Below, piece after piece: positions 41,365 to 49,000 of a DNA stretch of 64,000 nt. Both the position numbers and the translations under genes were made by a program. Location: the NCBI GenBank assembly GCA_902788805.1, contig CADALO010000011.1:24733-88732 (forward strand), in the 5' to 3' direction. Numbering within the stretch: the stretch's first letter is position 1; every line of letters starts with the position of its first letter. The notes under the pieces were generated by a model. The model was given only the letters and a program-made list of their open reading frames with translations, had not been told where the DNA came from and searched no databases. The DNA is from an uncultured Bacteroidota bacterium. Lineage in GTDB: Bacteria; Bacteroidota; Bacteroidia; Bacteroidales; P3.

Positions 41365-41799
41365 CTACTGGTTCAGTGCGTTGAGCAGCTGCAGGATGGT
41401 GCCAACTGTCTGTGCTTTCTGGGCGATGTTGCTTGTATTCACGCCGTCAAGTCCTGTGGCGTTGAGCAGGCTGTTGGTCAGGTTGGTAGCCATTGCGGTG
41501 GTGATGACGCCGCTGCCACCGGTAACCATACCTGTGGTGAACGATCTCTTGTAGCTGGCATTCTCTTTGTTGGCTTTCAGGCCGTTGTAGGCATTGATGA
41601 CGACGAGCATATTGCTCAGGTCGGTCGGGTTGGTGATGGAAAGGGTGCCGGCTTTCTTGCTGTTGTTGAGCGAGACGAGGGCTTTGCCGCACGTGGCTCC
41701 TGCAGCAACCGCTGTAGCATCGGTGGCAGATGTGAGTGAACTGCACGATGTGGCGCCTAACATCGCCACAAACATCATAATGATTCCGATTTTCTTCAT
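41365..41799 (-). CDS. Small alanine/threonine-rich lipoprotein
   Basis: A 144-residue predicted lipoprotein: IGIIMMFVAMLGATSCSSL puts the lipobox Cys at about 19. The mature protein is rich in Ala, Thr and Asn with two helical-looking stretches (NPTDLSNMLVVINAYNGLKA; IAQKAQTVGTILQLLNALNQ) and a glycine turn (GMVTGGSGVITTAM). This arrangement resembles DUF-type helical Bacteroidetes lipoproteins, but I do not recognise a named family. It is divergent from the P5C dehydrogenase gene. Confidence 0.8.
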   Translation of the reverse strand: MKKIGIIMMFVAMLGATSCSSLTSATDATAVAAGATCGKALVSLNNSKKAGTLSITNPTDLSNMLVVINAYNGLKANKENASYKRSFTTGMVTGGSGVITTAMATNLTNSLLNATGLDGVNTSNIAQKAQTVGTILQLLNALNQ

Positions 41800-41879
41800 T
41801 GTCTTTAACTTTTTTTATATTGGTTTACGTTTTGTCTTTCAGTTTGATATGCGAAATTGTTGATTTCTTTGGACACGGG

Positions 41880-41887
41880 CAAAGTTA
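41880..41887 (-). promoter_or_regulatory. -7 box for the small lipoprotein gene
   Basis: TAACTTTG on the minus strand, about 80 bp before the start. It is back-to-back with the plus-strand box at 41918, and no good -33 TTG is visible. Confidence 0.5.
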
Positions 41888-41917
41888 CATTTTTTTTTAA
41901 TATTAGGAAATTAAATG

Positions 41918-41925
41918 TATTTTTG
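41918..41925 (+). promoter_or_regulatory. -7 box for the P5C dehydrogenase gene
   Basis: TATTTTTG, about 80 bp before the start codon, in an A/T-rich stretch. Confidence 0.55.
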
Positions 41926-42003
41926 CATTCTGTTTCAGAGGTGATTAAACATCTTTTTGTGCTTAATGAATTTTGTAACAACAATTTATAATAATCAACA
42001 TTT

Positions 42004-43842
42004 ATGAACAACACACTTTTTTCTTTCCCCAAGCCCGAGAATGAACCCGTATTGGGTTATGCTCCAGGCAGTCCCGAACGTGCTAAAATCCGCGAGGCTC
42101 TCAACGAACTCTACAAAAAGGAGTTTGAAATCTGCCCCGTCATCGGCGGCAAAAAGCTGAAAACCAAAGATACCGGCACCATCGTGATGCCCACTGAGAA
42201 CCACCACGTGCTGGCCAAATACTACAAGGTCGGCGAGAAGGAGGTCAAGATGGCTATCGACGCCGCTATGAAGGCTCACGAAGAGTGGGCCAACACCCCT
42301 TGGATTGAACGCGCCAGCGTGATGCTGAAAATCGCCACCCTCATCAGTGGCAAATACCGTTGGCTCATCAATGCAGCCACTATGCTCGGACAGGGCAAAA
42401 CCACTATGCAGGCCGAAATCGACTCGGCTTGCGAGTTGGTCGACTTCCTGCGCTACAATGCATACTATGCCAGCCAGATATACAGCGACCAGCCTTGCAG
42501 CGACAAGGGTACGCTCAACTATATGACCTACCGCCCGCTCGAAGGCTTCGTCTTTGCAATCACTCCGTTCAACTTCACCTCTATCGCCAGCAACCTCTGC
42601 CTGTCGCCCGTCCTGATGGGCAACACCTGCATTTGGAAGCCCTCTACAACGGCTATGCTGAGCAACTACATCCTTATGGACATCTATAAGGAAGCAGGCC
42701 TGCCCGACGGCGTTGTCAACTTCCTGCCCGGCAGCGGCGCCCTTATCGGCAAGGTGGCTTTCGCCAACGAGAATCTGGCCGGCGTGCACTTCACCGGCGG
42801 CACCAAGACCTTCAACGGCTTCTGGAAGAGCATCGGCGACAATATCGCCAACTATCGCACCTATCCGAAGATTGTCGGTGAAACCGGCGGCAAGGACTTC
42901 ATCTTCGCCCACAACAGCGCCAACCCCGCTCAGGTGGCTACGGCCATCGTCCGCGGCGCCTTCGAGTTCCAGGGCCAGAAGTGCTCGGCTGCAAGCCGCG
43001 CTTATGTCCCCAAGTCGATGTGGCCTAAGGTCAAAGAGATTGTCGGCAATATGCTGAAGGAAATCAAGGTCGGCGATGTGCGCGACTTCTCGGCTTTCGT
43101 CAATGCTGTTATCGACGAGGCTTCGTTCGACAACTGTATGAATTATATCGAGCACGCCAAGAAGAGCAAAGACGCTGAAATCGTATTCGGTGGCACCGGC
43201 GACAAGAGCGTGGGTTGGTTCATTCAGCCTACCGTTATCCTCGCCAAGAAGCCCGACTACAAGTCGATGTGCGAAGAAATCTTCGGACCTATCATCACCA
43301 TCTATGTCTACGACGACAAAGACTACGAGAAGACGCTGCACCTCTGTGACGAGACTTCGCCCTACGCCCTCACCGGCGCTGTCTTTGCCTCCGATCGCAA
43401 AGCTCTGCATACCGGTGCTGAAATCCTCAAATACGCTGCAGGCAACATCTACTACAACGACAAGCCTACTGGCGCCGTTGTGGGTCAGCAGCCCTTTGGC
43501 GGTGCCCGCGCCAGCGGTACCAACGACAAGGCCGGCTCGTACCTTAACCTTATCCGCTGGACTTCGCCGCAGGCCATCAAGGAGACTTTCGACCCCGCCA
43601 GCAACTACAGCTATCCGTTCGTTAGCAACGAGGACAATCCCTATGTTGCCGCCAAAGCTGTGAAAAGTGTAGCCAAAGCTGCTCCCAAGGCCAAAGCTGC
43701 TCCCAAGGCCAAAGCTGCTGCAAAACCGGCTGCTAAAGCTGCTCCAAAGGTCGCTGCTAAGGCTGCTCCAAAGGCCGCTGTAAAGGCTGCTCCAAAGGCC
43801 AAAGCCGCTGCAAAACCGGCCAAGAAAGCCGCCAAGAAATAA
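42004..43842 (+). CDS. 1-pyrroline-5-carboxylate dehydrogenase with a Lys/Ala/Pro-rich tail
   Basis: L-glutamate gamma-semialdehyde dehydrogenase (NAD+), which makes glutamate from proline or ornithine degradation. Residues about 1-545 are a complete enzyme: FVFAITPFNFTSI, NTCIWKPSTTAM, the HFTGGTKTFNGFW cofactor loop, GETGGKDF with the Glu general base, and FQGQKCSAASRAY with the catalytic Cys. The usual family length is about 540. The last 66 residues (from VAAKAVKSVAKAAPKAKAA onward) are only Ala, Lys, Pro and Val in PAKKA-like repeats, resembling histone-H1-like or AlgP tails. The tail could bind nucleic acid or other polyanions. No second gene is fused here; the frame is continuous. Confidence 0.93.
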   Translation: MNNTLFSFPKPENEPVLGYAPGSPERAKIREALNELYKKEFEICPVIGGKKLKTKDTGTIVMPTENHHVLAKYYKVGEKEVKMAIDAAMKAHEEWANTPWIERASVMLKIATLISGKYRWLINAATMLGQGKTTMQAEIDSACELVDFLRYNAYYASQIYSDQPCSDKGTLNYMTYRPLEGFVFAITPFNFTSIASNLCLSPVLMGNTCIWKPSTTAMLSNYILMDIYKEAGLPDGVVNFLPGSGALIGKVAFANENLAGVHFTGGTKTFNGFWKSIGDNIANYRTYPKIVGETGGKDFIFAHNSANPAQVATAIVRGAFEFQGQKCSAASRAYVPKSMWPKVKEIVGNMLKEIKVGDVRDFSAFVNAVIDEASFDNCMNYIEHAKKSKDAEIVFGGTGDKSVGWFIQPTVILAKKPDYKSMCEEIFGPIITIYVYDDKDYEKTLHLCDETSPYALTGAVFASDRKALHTGAEILKYAAGNIYYNDKPTGAVVGQQPFGGARASGTNDKAGSYLNLIRWTSPQAIKETFDPASNYSYPFVSNEDNPYVAAKAVKSVAKAAPKAKAAPKAKAAAKPAAKAAPKVAAKAAPKAAVKAAPKAKAAAKPAKKAAKK

Positions 43843-43858
43843 AGCTTTAATTACTTTG

Positions 43859-43897
43859 AGGGACGCATCCTGAGGGGTGCGTCCCTTGTTTTTTTAT
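43859..43897 (+). terminator. Terminator of the P5C dehydrogenase gene
   Basis: AGGGACGCATCC / GGGTGCGTCCCT stem followed by TGTTTTTTT. It ends just before the next start codon, so the following gene must have its own promoter or rely on read-through. Confidence 0.85.
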
Positions 43898-43900
43898 ACT

Positions 43901-44647
43901 ATGAAATTCAAATTATTTACTTTGCTGATGTTATTGCCCTTAGCATCTGTGGCTTGGGCTCAGCCAGAAGGCGGAAGCGACGAGAACACGTTTCCGGGCA
44001 ATCTCTTTCCTAAGGGGGCTGTGTCGAAGTGGTCGCTGGGTGTTTTTGCCGGTCCTGCAAGCAATCATCACGTCATCGATGTGGCTTATGCCACCGATAT
44101 GAAATACACCGACAAGTCGGGCTATTCCGCCGGTATCGGCGCTGCTTTCCACCCCACGGGATGGTTTGCTTTGCGTGCCGATGTGGCTATGGTTCAAAAG
44201 AACTACCGCCTGGATCGCGACAACCGGTTTCTGTCTTTTGTCTATACCGAGTCGACCAACAACTATCTGTCTGTGCCTGTTGTCGCTATGCTTTCTGCCG
44301 GTCGCAACTTTAAGGTGAGCGGCATAGTCGGCGGATATGGCGGCTGGTGGCTCAGCGGTCGACGCGAGGGGCAGAGTCTCTCGGTTTCCTACCTTATTAC
44401 GGGTAATCAGGGCGACACTTTTTTTGACGAGGAATACAAGTTCAACGACAGTCGCGACAACCGCTTCGACGCTGGCATCGTCTATGGTTTTGCGGCTCAG
44501 TGCACTATAGCCAAGAAGGTTGAGCTGTCGGCCGAGATGCGTTGGTACTATGGACTTACCGATGTCCAGAAGAATTATATGACAAACCTCAATCCCCGTT
44601 ACAACACCACGAGGGTAATCCAGTTTGGCGCCGCCTACTGGTTCTAA
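43901..44647 (+). CDS. Outer-membrane beta-barrel-like protein
   Basis: A 248-residue exported protein: signal peptide FKLFTLLMLLPLASVAWA, cleavage before QPEGG. The mature part has alternating amphipathic strands (KWSLGVFAGPASNHHVID; FALRADVAMVQKNYRL; KVELSAEMRWYYGLTD) and ends in an aromatic residue (VIQFGAAYWF), as expected for a small outer-membrane barrel of the OmpA/PorT-like type. The start is the Met before KFKLF, not the upstream in-frame Met. The stop is 13 bp before the next gene's start, suggesting a two-gene unit. Confidence 0.8.
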   Translation: MKFKLFTLLMLLPLASVAWAQPEGGSDENTFPGNLFPKGAVSKWSLGVFAGPASNHHVIDVAYATDMKYTDKSGYSAGIGAAFHPTGWFALRADVAMVQKNYRLDRDNRFLSFVYTESTNNYLSVPVVAMLSAGRNFKVSGIVGGYGGWWLSGRREGQSLSVSYLITGNQGDTFFDEEYKFNDSRDNRFDAGIVYGFAAQCTIAKKVELSAEMRWYYGLTDVQKNYMTNLNPRYNTTRVIQFGAAYWF

Positions 44648-44660
44648 TAATCAGAAAACA

Positions 44661-45872
44661 ATGAAACATACCAATATAATAAAGCTTTCGCTGCTAATCG
44701 TTTTGTCGTTGGCTTCGTGCCGCAAGGAGCCCCTTGAGGTGACGGATCCCGACCGCCATTTCTGCACCACCTACACCTCTCAGTTTGAAACCGTATGGAC
44801 GGGCATTGACCAGGGGTATCTGTTCTGGGACCGCGACACGGTTGACTGGGATGAGGTGTATGAGCGGATGCGTCCTGTTTTTCTGGAGTTTGACAAACGC
44901 GGTTCGGCCACCGATGCGCAGCTCACCGATGCTTACCAGTCGATGGTGAGAGGCTTGTTGGACCATCATATGTATGTGCAGGTCAAGAACTTGAAGACGG
45001 GCAACGCCGTTTATGCCGACCCTGCTTGGGACGAGGTGCCTTATCGCGACTACTACCACTACACTTTTTTTGAGCAGCAGACGGCGCTGCTCGCGACGAT
45101 GCCGGGTGTGACCGAATACAAGTCGGGCGGCAATGCGTTTCCTTGCTTTTTTGCCCTCTTTCCGGGCAGCGTGGGCAAGAAGATTGCCTACCTTCGTTTC
45201 CGGTCGTTCCAGGTCACTTCGGTGGCCAACTATCTGTCTGCCGCTGATTTGGCACCGCTGCGAGCTTTCTATGGTAACGGCATTGTTGACGGCGTAACCA
45301 ACGGATGGGCGGGGCGCGACGAGGTGGAAGCGGTAATCGTAGATGTTCGCGGCAACGGCGGCGGTCAGCTGGCGGACTTGAAGCCCGTTGTGGCAAGTTT
45401 GTCGGCATCGGACATCGACCTTGGCTACACGCGCACCAAAGAGGGATTGGGGCGTCTCGACTACAGTGCGTGGACGCCTTTTGTAATTCCCTGTCCGTCA
45501 AATCATTTGTGGGGCGACAAGAAGGTGATAGTCCTTACTGATGTCAACTCTGTCAGCTGCTCGGAAATCACTGCTCTTATGGTGCAGTCGATGCCCAATG
45601 GGACGGTGATAGGCGAACGCACCTATGGTGCCACCTGTCCGCTGATCAGCGGGGGGCACGATATGCTCTACAGCGGTGTTTTCGGCGACTATGGCAGGTA
45701 TGGTTACTATGTATATACCAGCAACTTCGATGTTGTCGACAAGGAGTACAAGTCGCTTGAAGGGGTGGGGGTGACACCAGACATAGAGTGCGTGTTCGAT
45801 GTCAACGCCCTGTTCGCTGGCCACGACAACCAGCTTGAGCGCGCCCTTGAGTTCATCAGGACGGGGAAGTGA
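44661..45872 (+). CDS. S41 family peptidase-like lipoprotein
   Basis: A 403-residue lipoprotein (HTNIIKLSLLIVLSLASCRK, Cys about 18). An N-terminal helical part (FETVWTGIDQGYLFWD, typical of Bacteroidetes S41 proteins) precedes a tail-specific-protease core with VIVDVRGNGGG and VNSVSCSEITALM (Ser nucleophile region) and IGERTYGATCP. No clear PDZ domain was seen between them. It should be a surface- or periplasm-facing protease anchored to a membrane. It is probably co-expressed with the barrel protein gene before it. Confidence 0.86.
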   Translation: MKHTNIIKLSLLIVLSLASCRKEPLEVTDPDRHFCTTYTSQFETVWTGIDQGYLFWDRDTVDWDEVYERMRPVFLEFDKRGSATDAQLTDAYQSMVRGLLDHHMYVQVKNLKTGNAVYADPAWDEVPYRDYYHYTFFEQQTALLATMPGVTEYKSGGNAFPCFFALFPGSVGKKIAYLRFRSFQVTSVANYLSAADLAPLRAFYGNGIVDGVTNGWAGRDEVEAVIVDVRGNGGGQLADLKPVVASLSASDIDLGYTRTKEGLGRLDYSAWTPFVIPCPSNHLWGDKKVIVLTDVNSVSCSEITALMVQSMPNGTVIGERTYGATCPLISGGHDMLYSGVFGDYGRYGYYVYTSNFDVVDKEYKSLEGVGVTPDIECVFDVNALFAGHDNQLERALEFIRTGK

Positions 45873-46028
45873 TTTTGGTTTTATTTGATTTTGGTGATTT
45901 ATAGGTGGTTGCAAGCGGCGTTGGGGGTTGTTTGGACGCTGCGGACGGGAATTTTTTTTAATTGTTGTGTAAAAAAACGGGATGGATTGTTACGTATAGG
46001 GTGAAGTTGAAAATGAAAAATTGTTTAT

Positions 46029-49000
46029 ATGAAAAAAGTATTTTCTTTCCTGATTCTGGCTGCGGGGCTTTTCGCCTCTGCTAACGCCCAAAACTGCGTT
46101 GTATCGCTGCCTTACGATGTCTATGCAACAGCGACGAATGTCGACAGCTGTTGGACATTGTACAACGCATCGGTTAATAATTATTCCATACAATCGTCCA
46201 ATAACAGCGTAAAAAGTTATGCTGTGTTGCCTTTGTTCGATATGCCCCTGTCGGCAATACATATACAATTAAGGTATTCTGTATCTGACAGCATCCCTGT
46301 AGAGATAGGCGTTATGACCAATGCCGCCGACACCAACACTTTCCATCCATACGACACGGTATATGGTTCTGGCTCGAACATTCTGTTGGGAGATTTGGAT
46401 TTCCGTCGCTGGTCGGGAGCCGACGGTCATATTGCTATCCGCTGGCGTCAGGGCACATTGCGTCGCGTGGCTCTCGACACCGTCTATGGTTGCTACACAC
46501 CATACGATGTGGTGCTCTCTAACATTACCGCCACCTCGGTAACCGTCAGCTGGCGCAGCCGCACATTGGGTGCCGCCGGATATGAGGTGGCTGTGTCCCC
46601 GTATCGCGAGTATAATTATACAACCTATTATACAACAGAAAACACTTTTGTTATCGACAGCCTTCAGCCAGGTACTTATTATAAGGTGAATGTACGTACC
46701 GTTTGCGATAGTGGTAATAGATATTCACAAAATACCAATGTGGTCTTTTGCACCGATTGCCTGCCTGTCTCGTCGTTGCCTTATCGCCTGGTGTCCAACG
46801 ACCTTGGCCCTGCGGTTAACGTAGTTCCCTATATGAATGTTCCTTGCTGGACCTACATCGAGCATCCTGAAAGCGGCTACTGCTATTGGGTGTCGCCCGA
46901 ATTCGACACCACACAGATTCGTATGGATCACCTGAAGTTGACTGCAGCTCTGCGATATACCAACGATATGGGCGCCACACTTCAGTTCGGAACAATGAAC
47001 AACAATATGCAGATTGGCAGTTTCAGCCATATTGACGGCATCAACCTGCAGAACAATGTGACAAATGCCAGCACCGGCGCGCTGACTTTCTACTGCAACG
47101 ACCGCTCGGCCGGACGTCTGGCCTTCCGTGCATTCATTGGGAAAATAAGAAACCTCGACTCAATCGTCATCGAACAGGAGGTTTGCCATCCTGTTAAGAA
47201 CATCGTTGTCACAAACCGCACCGACCATTCGCTGACCATCAACTGGACAGAGCAGGGCACCGCAACACGCTGGATTGTGGATTGTGCAGCGCGAGACGAC
47301 TCTTTCAGCCAGTCGCTTGTTGCAACAGCAAAACCGTTCACCATCAATGGACTTGCCAGTCACACCCATTACAATGTAACTGTCCGCGCCATCAACGAAG
47401 GCGACACAAGCCTGCCTTGTTCCAAACAGATAACCACCGCTGTCGACTCTTTGCACGCACTTGTCACCGTCCAGATAGGCAACCCGGGCAGTTCCTATTC
47501 CGCTCACTATCCTATTGAAAGATCTTTTAAACACTCTCTGACACAGACAATCTATCCGATGACGCAGTATTCGGCCGCTGGTTGGATTGACACCGTTTGG
47601 TTCTATTGCCATACTGCTTTCGACGGAACTGGTCAGCTCGACACCTCGTTGACGCTCTATCTGGCTCATTTCGATACCACAGAAGTTCGCAACGACAGAG
47701 ATTGGGTTAACCTTGATTCTCTTGTAGAGGTCTTCCACGCCAATACCTGGCTTGCGTCAGGCAGCAATCGCTGGGTGCCAATACCTCTCCAAACACCGTT
47801 CTTTTACAATGGCGTAGACGAGTTGGCTGTGGTATTTCTTCATAGCAACAGTGTTTCAAGGTACAGTGGCGACTATTTCTCATATACCACAGCTGGTAGT
47901 GGAAGCGTTTTGCTTAAGGGAGCCTCTTCTCCGTTCCCGCTGCAGCAGATTGCGTCCGACGATTTCATTGGCGCAAGAATCCTATCCAGGGCTATAGTGC
48001 GCTTTTCTATGGTAACAAGCAGTTGTCAAAATGTTAGCAATGTCCATATTGCAAGTGTCGAAGGCAACGCGGTCCGTCTGCTGTGGAACGAATCCGGCAA
48101 CGCCTCGCATTGGCAGGTGTCTTACGCTGCCAACGACGGTAGTCACAGCGGCACTCTCTTTGCAAACGACTCGACGGTATGCACTATCGGTGGCTTGCAC
48201 GGCAACCATACCTACAACTTCTCTGTCCGTCCCATTTGCGGCGAGGGCGACACAGGCTACTATTTCGGCAACGTAAGCGCCTATATCGAAACCTGCCCTG
48301 TTCCTGACAGCGTTACTGCCGACGTCTCTATCGACCCATTGCTTTCCGACCAGGCTATCGTCAGCTGGCGCGAGAACGGCAGCGCTACGCAATGGGAGGT
48401 GGCTTTCTCGGAAGTGACGGGTGCGGATTCTGCCTCCGCCCACTCAGGAGTGGTCAGCACTTCCACCAATCCTTTCACCCTTACAGGTCTTTATAGAAAC
48501 ACCCGTTATACTATCAGAGTACGTGCTGTGTGTGGTGCCGACGACAGTAGCTTGTGGTCGCAACCTGTGCAGATCTACACTAACCGAGGCTCATTCGCGC
48601 ACGATATTGTACAATTCGGTGAAGTTGGCTCTGATTACGATTATAGATCTCCTATCAATGGATATTATAGGCACACTTGGACTCAGATGATTTATCCTGC
48701 CGACTCGTTGAGAACCCCCTGTTATATAGATACCCTTTGGTTCAGTTCCGCCTTGGTGGGAAATGTTCAGCCGAAAGATACAAGTGTTACTGTCTATATG
48801 GGTCATACCCCGTGGAATGTTCATCCCAACAACACCAGCTGGTTCCCTGCCGATTCACTTACGGCTGTGGCTCACGCAACCGTTATGCAGCCCCAAAGCA
48901 CTGGTTGGTTCGCCATACCGCTCACCATACCTTTCTACTACAACGGTGTGGACAACCTCGCCATAGCGGTGTCGTATCACGGCTCGCAATATTCGACTCT

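Noticed and set aside
41805..42032. Small minus-strand frame between the lipoprotein and P5C dehydrogenase genes
   Set aside because: It covers both divergent promoters and the P5C dehydrogenase start; it is not a gene.
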